A DNA stretch of 64,000 bases from Calvatia gigantea (Eukaryota; Basidiomycota; Agaricomycetes; Agaricales; Lycoperdaceae): contig JACAAK010000008.1 in NCBI GenBank assembly GCA_025093985.1, positions 496,001 through 560,000 of the forward strand. The letters are read 5' to 3'. Below, one piece after another: positions 30,921 through 42,914 of the stretch (the stretch's first letter is position 1; each line of letters begins with the position of its first letter). Made by a program: the position numbers and the translations under genes. Under the pieces are notes generated by a model. It ran no database searches and had not been told where the DNA came from. It saw only the letters and a list, made by a program, of their open reading frames with translations.

Positions 30921-32929
30921 ATGGTCATGGTCCTGACTACCCTCGCTGAAGATCCTCAAAGCAAGAGCTTGGCACCCCCTCCAGCAGTCGACGCTTCAAA
31001 TATGGGTTTGGGTGATGACACGCTCATTGTCGTCGAGAAGAACGAAACTCGCAAGGACTCTAAGCCACAGAAATGCCCAAAGACCGAACCGCCTCCACCT
31101 AAAAATGAAAACATCCCGCAACAAGGCCGAATCGCTAGACCAGACCCTCGCCACGTTAAGGGTCGGCGGGGACATCTCAAGCGAATGGTTGAGATGCCAC
31201 TTGATACATTACACGAGATATTTCGCGAACTAGAGCCTATTGATCCCTTACATCTTTCCTGGGCAAGCAAGAGTTTGAACGCCGTCCTGATGGAGAAGTC
31301 ATCAAGCTACTCTCGGGAAAGTGTAGGTTACCAACCCCACCTTCGGCATGAGAGTTAAATAATAGCCACTCATAGGCCTTCGCAAGGCTGCATGGGTCAG
31401 ACAACCCTCCGCCACGTTGTTCCGAGGATCTCAACCTCGCTCTGTATACCCGATTCATTTTTGAGAAAAAGTGCTTCGTATATCCTCTTCTTCGATCTGC
31501 TTCCCTCCAGAAATGTTACTGATTGAGTATCAGGTGTGTGGAGGATAAAAGACGCTAGAACCGAGGTTCGTATGTTCCAACGTTCTCCACGAGTAATTAT
31601 ACCTCCCGCCCATAGCAAACAGCGGCTTTTGAGAAATGGGGATCCAATTGCTTGAAGGATCGGAAAAAGGATTTAAGCCAGAGGAGGGCCGAAAGGAAAA
31701 CTGCGTACGTGTTGTGGACCTTCTGCACAACAGCCAAGACTCGATTTTTGACGTAGTCTGATAGGATTATAGAGAAACTAAAAGGAATCGGTATGTACCG
31801 CTAGACTTGCCTCGATTTGCCGGCGTGGGGCTGATGCTTATATTAGGTTGGGAGGAATCTGAGATCAAGGCCGTCAACGCCAGTTGTGATGCTAATACTC
31901 TTCCAGGTTTTATGAGTTTTATGAGAGCGAAGAAGCTCACAAATAGTGGTACAGTCCCTTCCTCGAATGTCATAGGAACTTGATAGAGACTACTGATGGT
32001 GACAGACTGGAAAGACTTTCAGCCCAAACTAGTGGAACGTCTGCAGGATATCAGAGACAAGGAGCTTGCGCGAAAAAAGGAAATCAAGGTACGTGGCCGC
32101 TGGCATGCGTTTTGTGATCAATTCGAATATTGGAAAAAAGGTCAAACTATTGAGTCGTTTTGGGTACCGCACACTGCCGATCTCGCTATTCGCAAACCAT
32201 TCAGAACTATTATATTTACCCCAAGTCTTGAGGATGGTGACTTTCCGACTGGCGAAATTGACCGTGCTGCACAGGAATGGACAGAACCCCGCGACAATTT
32301 CATTCTATCTCTGCTTCCAAAAGAAATTCAAGCGACGCTGACGCGCAAAAACGGACCTAACGCAAAAAGCAAACCATTTCAAAAGCTTCTCCTCGCATCC
32401 CTATTCCTTCGTGGTGGATTCCCTTCTGTTACTTCTAGGATTGACCAAGTCTACGAGTATCGCCTTCGTTTTGTTGACCACATTCGCTTTACGAAGGTTA
32501 TCAAATAACGGGCAAGTTGAAGTGGTTCGGGGTTCAGGAGCGACCGTGGGATTGGGACTGTTACGATCTAGAATTCGACACCCAGAAGCACGAAATCGCG
32601 AAGGACATCATAACACTTTTTGGAATGGACCCTCAGACAGCGACGACCTCAGAAATGTGGCAGTGCAAACAGACATTCGAGTGCTACCGCGACTCATGGA
32701 CCAAGGGGGATTGGTATCGTATTGTATGTCCCCCGATCTACTTTACGGCCCACATTAACACGTTACCTAGATTTTGCATGAAAACTGGTATCGATACTGT
32801 AATCAAGAGTCAAAATCCTTGTTAACAGGGAGATGGCGCCAGGCAGAGCCGACGCCTAAAAAGCCTTCCCCTCCTGCGAAAATTAGGCCTCCACTAGTTC
32901 CTGTGCCACTCGAACAACTTTTGATGTAA
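30921..32929 (+). CDS. F-box domain protein (multi-exon)
   Basis: The first exon (30921-31322) ends in an F-box, MPLDTLHEIFRELEPIDPLHLSWASKSLNAVLM (residues about 92-124), the Skp1-binding module of SCF ubiquitin ligases, in the style of the large basidiomycete F-box families. Further exons: 31376-31477 (AFARLHGSDNPPPRC, NLALYTRFIFEKKCF), about 31750-31792 and 31851 on (IIEKLKGIG|WEESEIKAV), about 31990-32505 (DWKDFQPKLVERLQDIRDKEL, KLLLASLFLRGGFPS) and 32517-32720 (WDWDCYDLEFD, HEIAKDIITLFGMDPQTAT). The last exon, about 32830-32929, reads RWRQAEPTPKK and ends at TAA. Joins around 31480-31750 and 32505 are uncertain and may hide lesions. The gene starts only 100 bp from the transposon nest. 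Confidence 0.6.
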
Positions 32930-33936
32930 CTTCCGTCTTCCAAGTTACTATACCCAGCTGCAGAATCTCGCCAAGTTGTCTACGTACATTGGTCGGGCGC
33001 CCTTCGCCCAGATGTCCGCTACCTGAGGGCATCCCTTGACAAATATAAGCACGTGTATCACAAATGCATGGGCCTTTTTAGTACGGTACCAAGGCATCGT
33101 TATTGGGGTTCAGCTTGCCAGATATACCGAGGCACCGTTTATGGGTGTTCCATTTCTTAAAGCCGATTGCCGTATTCAAACGCGAACACAGAAATGGAAC
33201 GAACATAACTTATGAATTGAAATAATATGATACGACGAGGAAAACACTGAGCGTTGAGCCACGGGGTTGTCACAAATTTCCACCCAAGCTTTCAATTGTG
33301 CACAACTGATACACAGACGCCAATCATTGCAGTACTGAAGGTATCTATCCATCAATAGGTTTGAAGGACCCGACGATTTACCGACGAGGGCCTACCTCGC
33401 ACTTGATCCATCTTATTCATGATGTCAGTTGGACTATCTGGATTCTGTGTCCGACACTGCTGGAAGATCCGGTAGCGACGAGAAAATGACTTGACTTTAT
33501 TATCAGTCGCCAATCTAGTACATAAAGACAAGGTTAAGCTCAGCTTGTTGAAAACACAATAGTCAAAGGCGGACTGCCGCTCTAAGGTAGGCCCAAACTA
33601 GATGTGGCTCAAAGCAGGCGAGTTTTCGAATCCCCGCCTAGGACCCCCATCGCTGCATTATTTTGCCTTCCCGGATTTGCTGTGGATGACAGGAAAGCGC
33701 TATGGAATCGACTCTGCGTGGACACCCAGCCGGCAGGTCCTAATCCGAGTGACGAGGATAATTTGACGGTGCAAAGGCGACCCCCGAGATGGCTCAACTA
33801 TCGAATTGGGGTTTCTAAAAGCGGAGGGTAAACATTGGAATCCTCGTACTGTACAGGGCCAAAGGAGCCATAGAATCGAGTTCAAACAGCAGAACACCTC
33901 CGGCGCAGTCCGCCGCAACACCCTTTTTGCCCCTGC
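32930..33936. other. Non-coding; left part of tandem duplication unit 1
   Basis: From about 32986 the sequence (TTCGCCCAGATGTCCGCTAC..) recurs at about 38962. From about 33770 the flank of the NACHT gene matches 39190-39356. Unit 1 holds roughly 450 extra bases (33100-33460) relative to unit 2. No gene seen. Confidence 0.6.
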
Positions 33937-36900
33937 CTACCCGACGGGCCACGAATCAAAATCCTCCCCCTGATATATTTTCATTCCTTCCGTCAAATCG
34001 ATCGCACGGAATTCTCGATAATGTTGTAATTCGTAGTTGATTTCCCAGTACCAAAAGATTGATTTCGTGCCATGCCCGATGCAATATAATGCCGATTCTA
34101 CACGTTCCTTGGGTTTACTGCGAAAGAGAGACTTGATTCTGGAGCTCAAGTTGGAGCGATATAAATTGATAACATTTGCTCGTTGGCGCCTCTTGAGCAT
34201 CTTCAGAATCTATGATCAGATCGGGAAAGTCACATGGCAGAGTATAGTCTACCTGTTTGAATTCGTTCACGTTGAATTTATTAAATTCATTGCGTGAGAT
34301 CCAGACAATATAGGTTCCCAGGAACGACTTAGTGCGGCATTCACAGCCCCAAAATAGACGAGTGGTGGAGTCGCTCGGCTCTGCAGGAATTATTCTCGCC
34401 AAGTATGTGAAGACGTGCAGATGTTTGCGGAAATCACGCTCGGCACCTAGCCCTCCGGTTTCTCCAGGTAGGGAAAGGCTCTCTGAGTCTTCGGTACCCA
34501 CTTCATAATAAACCCAGGCTTTGATGAGTGAGTTGATCAACTCATTTGTGTATGGATAGGAAAGAGAGGACGCAGAATCAGGCACACCAGGTGCAAGCAC
34601 CAATTCTATGAACACGATGATCAAAAACGCGGGTAACAGAGCCGGAGTAGCACGAACTCACCTGGTCCGTGCCAGGAAAAGCTTCGGTCATAGGCTAGGT
34701 GAAGTTTGACAAAGTGCCTCCATAGGGCATCCGACAGCCTGACACAATAGTTTCCCGATCGTGCAGGGTCCTGAAGGAAGTCGTCAAAGGATTTATGATA
34801 GAAGGAGACCTCCCCGCCGAGGTCGGTATAAACTTGCTGAGAAAGTTTTTTAAGGGTGCGTTGGCTCGTTTGGGTATACATACGGTCAGTGTCGGAGGTA
34901 GGATTAAGTTCGAGGTCTCTGCCCAGATCCTCAAGGTGGACGACAGCACTAGTATGGTTACAGACGGTTTCAATTTGGTCTTTTGAAAGTCCCAGGAGGT
35001 TGGCGGCCAATATTACACCCGAACCTCCCATTCGGCATATCAGGGCAAGCAGCAGGTGGGCAAATGGAAAGATACTCTGAGGGATGCGCTGCAGGATCAA
35101 CGTGTAGAATGCATCCAGCTCAGCAAAAGGTGCGTCGGCGCCGGTACCAGCGTGGTTGCGACGATCAAAAATGACTTCAATGATTGCGTGCAGACGCTTC
35201 TGGGGTCCAAGTGCATCTAGATGAGCGACGAAGCGAAGCACCGTTGTTGCGTAGATGAATGACCCATTTGCAGCACCAACGACCGTCTTCATATCCTCAG
35301 TGGACGGCCATGGAGACTCCATTGAAACATTGCAGCGTCGAAGGGTGTTTTCGAAACCACTCCGTAAATATAGTTCAATTTCTCTGTCAGCTTCTCCGGA
35401 AATTGGAAGCACAACCTTATGGCAGTGGCGAGCGACGGTGGTTACGGCGAACGTCGCCTCTATGTGAGGCTCCGGGCGGCTGAAGAAAGCCCAGCACAGA
35501 GGAAGGGAACCGTCGGACACCGCAGCGGCAATGATGCGAATGATTTCGCCCTGTGCATCCGCTCCTTCGCATTCATCAAGTCCATCAACGAACACTGCGA
35601 TCCTCTTCCCGATGCCTTCCCCACGCGCCTCCAGTTCTCGGAGCGGCTCATCGATTAGATACTGGAACTGGAATGGCATTGCTTTATGGACAAGGGTCGT
35701 ATCATGGCGGATCTTATTATCGATAAGATCGCGGTATGGGGGATGGATGGTGGAGAGCTGGTATGCAATCGAAGGGAAAAACGTCTCTGGATTTCTTGCT
35801 CAGTTGATTGAGAAAAAGAACGCTGCTCCAAGCTTCCCCAGATGCTTGAGTTTCTCAGAGCATGTCTGCGCAACAGCCGATTTACCAACCCCGGCTGGAC
35901 CCCTCATCCAGTATATAGGCGCAGGAGCGCTACCGACGGCGGGGACGGCCCAGTGTACGATGTCTTCGATGTATTGTTCGCGGGTTCCGGGGAAACATCG
36001 AGGGGGGGATGGGCGAGCGGAGGAGTCATATGCAGCTTCGGGCGTAGAGGCCTCACGTAGAATATCGATGCCTATGCGCCAATTAGCGAGGCTGCATACC
36101 TTCATTGACCAAAACTTACCACTTGAGCCGCTCAGGTAATTGACAATGTCCGTAAAGTTACCACCGTTGATTGTGAGGTTCTGGGAGCGAGAGAAGAAGG
36201 GCATCGATCCGACGTGAGAGCCGAAGAGGAGAAGAGGTAGAGACTGCTCCCACAGGTGGCGGCGAATGTCAGGTTAACGTGCCCTGCGGCTGTCCCCGTT
36301 CACCAGTTCGGCGCTAAGTAGATAGCCTTTGATATCCGGGCGCTTCAATCGTCAACTCATGAGCTGGCCGAGAATTGCCGAGCAACCCACAACACAAATA
36401 AACGAGTTGCAGGAGGTAAACCTGCTATGGTATACCACATCGTAAATATTCCGATAACAAGCAGTAGAGCGTTCGATCAGCTTAGCGATCCCTGATGGTC
36501 CGACGTTTAGCAGGCAGTGTTTGCAAGGAGAGTAGCCTTATCGTCCCAATGGCGTGTCCATTGCACGATAGGTCTCTTGTTTGTTTTGCTGCAAAGCCCG
36601 CATAGAGTTTGTTATGGTACCTAGCGGGAGGGGAATAAAATGTGATCCGACCGTTTTTGCTGAGCCTAAAGGACTTGGAAGCCATCCTCTGGGTTAATTA
36701 AAGTAGACGAGAGAACAGGGGAATTGTAAGGGAAAATATTGACTCGTAAGTCACCTTCGGGGCCGCTCCGCTTTATTACCTTGTCTACATCATGTTCCCC
36801 TCCCATAAAGCCTTAAAGGGGGATTGGTGTTTAATGAAGAATGGGCGAAGATTGTGACTGAGTGTTCCCAACGAACTCAATTGCCACCACACATAACGTG

Positions 36901-37095
36901 ATAGTGTGATATGCGGATTGTTCTCAAAATAGAACAAAACAATGAGAGCTGCTGGCAAGAACAATGACCATGGCCAGAGGCCAAGAGTTTGTCATGGATA
37001 AACTCTATTTTCTGTATCTTGGAGACCAATGACATGCCAGGGAAGCTCTCCTTGTTCTCTACTTTGGTATACTTAAGTGCAGTTTTTGTTTCTTG
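32986..37095. repeat. Tandem duplication unit 1 (with NACHT copy 1)
   Basis: Aligns by eye with about 38962-42640 over the minus-strand NACHT gene and both flanks. The right end of both units carries GTATACTTAAGTGCAGTTTT (37067 and 42608 regions). Confidence 0.75.
33937..36204 (-). pseudogene. NACHT-domain NTPase (NLR-like), copy 1
   Basis: Exons on the minus strand: 36204-36120, 36071-34662 and 34605-33937, with introns 36072-36119 and 34606-34661. Short N-terminus, then IDILREASTPEAA, CFPGTREQYIEDI, Walker A GPAGVGKSA, Walker B IAVFVDGLDEC, and a Ser-Arg-Pro sensor-like FFSRPEPHI. This is the NACHT core of fungal NLR-like proteins (ATP-driven immune or incompatibility switches). Lesions: TGA at 35802-35800 just after FFFSIN, where copy 2 has GGA (Gly), and a frame change near 34185 before KRRQRANVINLYRS. 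The C-terminal block ALYCIGHGTKSIFWYWEINYE is conserved in copy 3. Probably dead. Confidence 0.78.
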
Positions 37096-37437
37096 CGCCC
37101 CATATCTAACCCTCAAAGATTTGGTGGTAGACACGCGTTGCGGGTCGAGGCTCCACTCCTTCTCCCTACCTTACTTCACGTTCTTTAGACTTCTTCGTGC
37201 TGGACACGGTCACCTCGACAGCTTCCTTGACTTTTCCTCGTGCAGGCCTCCTACCCTCGTACCCCCGTTGACCTTCAACTCCCTGGACGTAGCGCAAATA
37301 GCCGTCTCTCCTCCCCTTCGCACATCTGCAATTACTCTATCCGACGTTCGGCGACGCCCCTTATCCGCCCCGAAACATTATTTCACGACACCCTCTTTGA
37401 GTAGAACATTCTTCCAGACAATTAATCCTCAGGAAAT
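36205..37437. other. Non-coding between NACHT copy 1 and the DUF7598-like gene
   Basis: Upstream flank of the minus-strand NACHT gene, matching 41624-42640 up to about 37095. After that the sequence is unique and CT-rich ahead of the ATG at 37438. Confidence 0.55.
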
Positions 37438-38477
37438 ATGATGCTCCCTCCTCGTGCTTGTCCGTCGCCTTTCCTCTCATAACTCAAATCCGAGTTGCTA
37501 ACCCTCACTATCATGTGCAGATACCTTTCTGGGGCTCAATGCAGTCCGGATACTAAGTATCATTGCCCTTCTTCTCGTGTTCGCCAGCAACATCGTTACG
37601 CTCGTCAACGATATCAAGGCTGTCAACCATTTTCAGGCTGCTGGTGGAAATAGTGCTACTGCTGCCAATTCCACTTCAAATATCGACACATCGGAGCTTG
37701 CCTATATCTCGTATGTCTATCTGTTGTCTCTTTACCTAGACTAATTTGAATTCTCGGATAGTGGAAGTACGGTCCCGAACCAGCCAGCGGGCGCTTTCTG
37801 GGCGGTGCTCAACAGACTGTTAATCATTGGCCAAGCCATCGTACTTATCCTATCCGAATTGGGATTCCCAGCGACGTTCTTCAACCGGTTTTTCCCTGTC
37901 CTGGGGAAAGACTTCGGTTTGGGCCCTCTGGGTGTGATGCAGATGCTGTAAGTACCCCCGATCTTCCCCATTGTTTCGCGACAATCGCTGACCCCAGTCC
38001 AGCATTGGAGCCGCCATTCTCTCCCATCACGTTGACACCTTTACACTTGTGTCGGCTTTCTTCCTCTTCTCCATTGGTTGTCTGAATGTCTTGCTCGGAC
38101 TCATCTTCCGAGAGGGTGCCAAATCCAAGCGCTCCCTCACGTCCTGGCGTGAACAAGCCAAGAACGTCCTCCCCACACCCGTACAGCATGGGTTAGGCGC
38201 AGCTAAAGCCGTATCATCTCATCTTGGCATCTGGCCTTCCAACGATGCAGATGAGAAAAAGTTCGGGCATGCGTCGGGCGGTTCGTTGTCGAGCAAACAC
38301 AGTGAGGGTGGTTTGAAGCGCGATTTCACTGGAATGGGATTTGGCAGGCAGGGGGAGAAGGCTGCGGGGCTGAAGGGGTATTTGATCACGAAGCCCCTTG
38401 AGAGTTTGCCGAGGTATGCGCCGTCCGCAGGCGCGAGAACAACACCGACGGGGGAGAGTGACAAGAACGTGATTTGA
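37438..38477 (+). CDS. DUF7598-like integral membrane protein
   Basis: Predicted exons are 37438-37453, 37521-37710, 37762-37947 and 38003-38477, all with GT-AG introns of 51-67 nt. The protein has four hydrophobic segments (LNAVRILSIIALLLVFASNI, AFWAVLNRLLIIGQAIVLILS, GVMQMLIGAAILSHHV, LVSAFFLFSIGCLNVLLGLIF), a loop GFPATFFNRFFPVLGKDFGLG between the second and third, and a cytosolic-looking Ser/Gly-rich tail. This matches a fungal four-helix membrane family I know as DUF7598; its function is unknown. The short first exon (MMLPP) is a guess from splice phase. No lesion seen. Confidence 0.7.
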
Positions 38478-39356
38478 TAGGACTTTTTTTCTTGTCTTGT
38501 ATTCGCTACGCGTTTTGATGATACTCTATTATGACACCCGTATGCCAAGACCTTTATTGTTGGATGGACTAGTGTTGTTCCACGTGTACTTGTATCGGCT
38601 GAACAGATCGACTTAGCATTGGAAAGTGATGTCACCTCGAACTTGAATCTACACTTCATCTTTCGGCCGCGACAGGATCTTCCTTTCCCACATCATGTGA
38701 CAGAAACATGAACGAGGAAACCTCGGTAACCAAAGGCCCACTCTGGATAAGTAAGCCCCACCCACATTTACTCGGGACGTAGCACCAAGGACCGGAAAAT
38801 CAACTTCGCTAGGCAAGTGGTTCTGCCGCATACGAACACTGGATATTCTACAGACTTTTCGATAGGGCATGCAGATACGTGACGATGGAACAAGACTACG
38901 GGCAGTCCGTGGTAAGTAGTTAGATGCAAAATTTCATCAAGTCGTTATGACGCTCTACTTGCATTGACCGGGCACCTTTCGCCCAGATGTCCGCTACCTG
39001 AGGGCGTCCTTTGACAAATATAAGCAGGTGTAATACAGATGCATGGACCTTCTTAGCACAGTACCAAAGACCTGGTAGTGACGAGAGAATGACTCGACCT
39101 CATCACCAACCGTCGATTCAAGATACAAACCCAGGGTTTGGGAAACGGTCAAAGGTGGATATCGCTTCAAGATAGGACAATTCAACGGTGCAAAGGCGAT
39201 GCTCTGGGATGGCTCAACCACCGAATTGGGGTTTCTGAAAGCGGAAGGTAAACATTGGAATCCTCGTACTGTACAGGGTCACAGGAACCATAGAATCGAG
39301 TTCAAACGGCAGAACACATCCAGCGCAGTCCACCACAGGACCTTTCTTGCCCCCGC
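38478..39356. other. Non-coding; junction into duplication unit 2
   Basis: 38774-38882 resembles 42644-42750 (GGAAAATC..GACAAGTG type similarity, ACTTTTCGA), that is, the sequence just right of each unit. Unit 2 begins at about 38962. No gene seen. Confidence 0.5.
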
Positions 39357-42300
39357 CTACCCGACGAGCCACGAACCAAAATCCTCCCCCTGAAATATTT
39401 TAACTCCTTCCAACAAATCGATCATGCGGAATTCTCGATAATGTTGCGATTCGTAGTTGATTTCCCAGTACCAAAGATTGATTTCACGCCATGCCCAATG
39501 CAATATAATGCCGATTCAACATTTTCCCTGGGCTTGTCAAGAAAGAAAGACTTGACACTGGGGGTTAAATTGGGGTGATATGGATTGATGCTATTTGCTT
39601 GTTGGCGCTTTTTGATCATCTTCAGAATCTATGATCAGATTGGGAAGGTCACATGGCAGAGTACTGTTCACCTGTTTGAATTTCATTTACATTGAATTTA
39701 TCAAATTCACTGCGTGAGATCCAGACAATATAGGTTCCCGGAAATGATTTTGCGCGGCATTCACAGCCCCAAAGTAGACGAGTGGCGGGCTTGCTCGGCT
39801 TTGCAGGAATTATTCTCCCCAAGTATGTGAAGACGTGCAGATGTTTGCGGAAATCACGCTCGGCACCTAGCCCTTCGGCTTCTCCAGGTAGGGAAAGACT
39901 CTCTGTGTCTTCCATACCCACTTCATAATAAACCCAGGCTTTGATGAGCGAGTTGATCAACTCATTTGTGTATGGATAGGAAAGAGAGGACGCAGAATCA
40001 GGCACACCAGGTGCAAGCACCAATTCTATGAATACGGTGATCAGAAGCGCAGGCTACAGAGCCGGAGTAGCACGAACTTACCTGGTCCGTGCCAGGAAAA
40101 GCTTCGGTCATAGGCTAGGTGAAGTTTGACAAAGTGCCTCCATAGGGCATCCGACAGCCTGACACAATAGTTTCCCGATCGTGCAGGATCCTGAAGGAAG
40201 TCATCAAAGGATTTATGATAGAAGGAGACCTCCCCGCCGAAGTGGAGGTAAACTTGCTGAGAAAGATTTTTGAGGGTGCGTTGGCTCATTTGGGTGTACA
40301 TACGGTCAGTGTCGGGGGTAGGATCAAATTCGAGGCCTCTGCCCAGGCCCTCAAGGTGGACGACAGCACTAGTATGGTTACAGACGGTTTCAATTTGGTC
40401 TTTTGAAAGTCCCAGGAGGTTAGCAGCCAATATTACGCCCGAACCTCCCATTCGACATATTAAGGCAAGCAGCAGGTGGACAAATAGAAAGATGTTCCTC
40501 GGAATGCGCTGCAGGATCAACGTGTAGAATGCATCCAGCTCGGCAAAGGGTGCGTCTGCGCCGGTACCGATGTGTTTACGACGATCCAAAATGACTTCAA
40601 TGATTGCGTGCAGACGCTTCTGGGGCCCGAGCGCATCTAGATGAGCGACGAAGCGAAGCACCGTTGTTGCGTAGATGAACGACCCATTTGCAGCACCAAC
40701 GACCGTCTTCATATCCTCGGCGAATGGCCATGGAGTCTGCATTGAAAGGTTGCAGCGTCGGAGGGTGTTTTCAAAACCACCCCGTAAATATAGTTCAATT
40801 TCTCTGTCAGCTTCTCCGGAAATTGGAAGCACAACCTTATGGCAGTGGGGAGCAACGGTGGTTATGGCGAACGTTGCCTGTATGTGAGGCTCCGGGCGGC
40901 TGAAGAAAGCCCAGCACAGAGGAAGGGAACCGTCGGACACCGCAGCGGCAATGATGCGAATGATTTCGCCCTGTGCATCCGCTCCTTCGCATTCATCAAG
41001 TCCATCAACGAACACTGCGATCCCCTTCCCAATGCCATCCCCACGCGCCTCCAGCTCTCGGAGGGACTCATCGATTAGATACTGGAACTGGAATGGCATT
41101 GCTTTATGGACAAGGGTTGTATCATAGCGGATCTTATTATTGATAAGGTCACGGTATGGGGGATGGATGGTGGAGAGCTGGTATGCAATCGAAGGGAAAA
41201 ACGTCTCTGGATTTCTTGCTCCGTTGATTGAGAAAAAGAACGCCGCTCCAAGCCTTCCGAGATGCTCGAGTTTCTCAGAGCATGTCTGCGCAACGGCTGA
41301 TTTACCGACACCGGCTGGACCCCTCATCCAGTATATAGGCGCAGGAGCGCTACCGACGGCGGGGACGGCCCAGTGTACGATGTCTTCAACGTATTGTTCG
41401 CGAGTTCCAGGAAAACATCGAGGGGGGATGGGCGAGCGGAGGAACCATATGCGGCTTCGGGCGTAGAGGCCTCACGTAGGATATCGATGCCTGCGCGTCA
41501 ATCAGTCGGGGTGTCTACCTTCATTGGCCAAAACTTACCAGTTGGGCCACTCAGGTAATTGGTGATGTCCGTAAAGTTGCCGCCGTTGATCGCGAAGTTC
41601 TGGGAGCGGGGGAAGAAGGGCATCGATCTGAAGTGAGAATCGTGGAGGAGAGGATGGATGAAGGGAGGCAGGAGAGCTTCTGCAGGTGCATGCCAGGTCA
41701 ACGTGGCCCTGGGGCTGTCCCCGTTCATCAGTTCGGCGCTAAGTAGATAATCCCTGGTATCTGGGCGCTTCGAGCGTCGACTCATGATCTGGCCGAGGAA
41801 CTCACAACACAGAAAAGTGTACCTCAGAAGTGAAACAAAGAGCCGTATGTTCGGCAAGCTAGGTGATCCCGGAATGTCCAATATGCAGCAGGGAGTGTGT
41901 TATAAGGAGAGTATCGTCCCATTGGTGGGTTCATTGCGCGGTAGGTCACTGGTTTTGCTGCAACCCAGATAGAGTTTGTTACGAGAGTAAAATTTGAGGA
42001 GGAACAGAGCTGTGCTAATAATGAGATATTAAACATACTCATGGAGATCATGTGGGCCGGCATGCCCCTTGAATGCAGGACGATAGGCAAGCTTGAGAAT
42101 TTTTCTGTTTTGTCAACCCAGCAGACAGGCTACCTCATGTCCAGGGAAGTTGCCTGCTCAAATGATTGTGTGGAAATGAAATATACCACACCGTCGCAAA
42201 CTTGCGCATATTCTGAATGAACAGTTGTTCTGGGTCTCAAGGACCCGGAAACTATCCTCCTGGTCAACCAGAAAATGTGGGAGGAGGCAATAACACTTGA

Positions 42301-42640
42301 AGTCCTTTACTAACCTTGGAAAGGATGGGTCAGGAGTTATAAGGAATGATTTTCACCGGTGAGACACTTTCTGGGTTGCTCCGTTTTATTGCCTTGTCTC
42401 TGCCATGCTCTCCACCCAGGGAGGAGTGGAGCTCACACAATGTGATATTGTGACAGGCAGATTGGTCCCAAAATATTCGGAACAGAAAAACGAGAGTTGC
42501 TGGCGAGAACAATGACCACGATCAGAGGCCGAGGGTTTTCCAGGGATAAACTCAATTTTCTGTGTCTTGGGGACCGATGACATGCCGGGGAAGCTCCTAT
42601 TGTCTTTGGTATACTTAAGTGCAGTTTTTGTTTCTTACGG
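38962..42640. repeat. Tandem duplication unit 2 (with NACHT copy 2)
   Basis: Second copy of the unit at 32986-37095, same orientation. The NACHT exon alignment is well above 90% by eye; flanks are more diverged. Confidence 0.75.
39357..41623 (-). pseudogene. NACHT-domain NTPase (NLR-like), copy 2
   Basis: Exon 1 41623-41539 (MPFFPRSQNFAINGGN), intron 41491-41538, exon 2 from 41490, last exon from about 40030 down to TAG 39359-39357. Walker A GPAGVGKSA, Walker B IAVFVDGLDEC and the FFSRPEPHI block are intact in an open frame of 428 codons (41327-40041 plus). Lesions differ from copy 1: a C run of six instead of seven at about 41421-41426 breaks the frame in SPPRCFPG, a T is missing near 39465 (SIFW block), and the frame change before KRRQQAN is shared with copy 1. 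If translation began at the internal Met 41327, a NACHT-only protein would remain. Confidence 0.75.
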
Positions 42641-42914
42641 GATGCAGCACGAGGGGCTGGAAAATCGTCTCTCGCCGGACAAGTGTGTCTGTTGCATAAA
42701 AATCAGGAATATTGGTTATTTTATAGACTTTTCGACAAGGTGTAGATGATGTTAGCAAACACATGGTGAGGTCCGGTGAGGCGTGTTGCGGGGGTTGTCT
42801 CGGACGCCTTTCCTGAACAGATTAATTAGTGTGGGAACATGAGACCTGGATCAGATTGTCCCAGGCTGCTCCCGTCTCCATCCCTCAAGAGACCTCAGGT
42901 TTCCACTAACGACG
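41624..42914. other. Non-coding between NACHT copy 2 and eIF2D
   Basis: Upstream flank of the NACHT gene (repeat of 36205-37095), then about 270 bases of unique sequence before the eIF2D ATG. No ORF of note. Confidence 0.55.

Noticed and set aside
31323..31375. Stop after F-box exon 1 as a truncation
   Set aside because: A normal 53-nt GT-AG intron in the right phase leads to the expected AFARLHG block.
33615..33645. TTCGAATCCCCGCC as a tRNA T-arm
   Set aside because: No matching acceptor, D-arm or anticodon stem could be folded around it.
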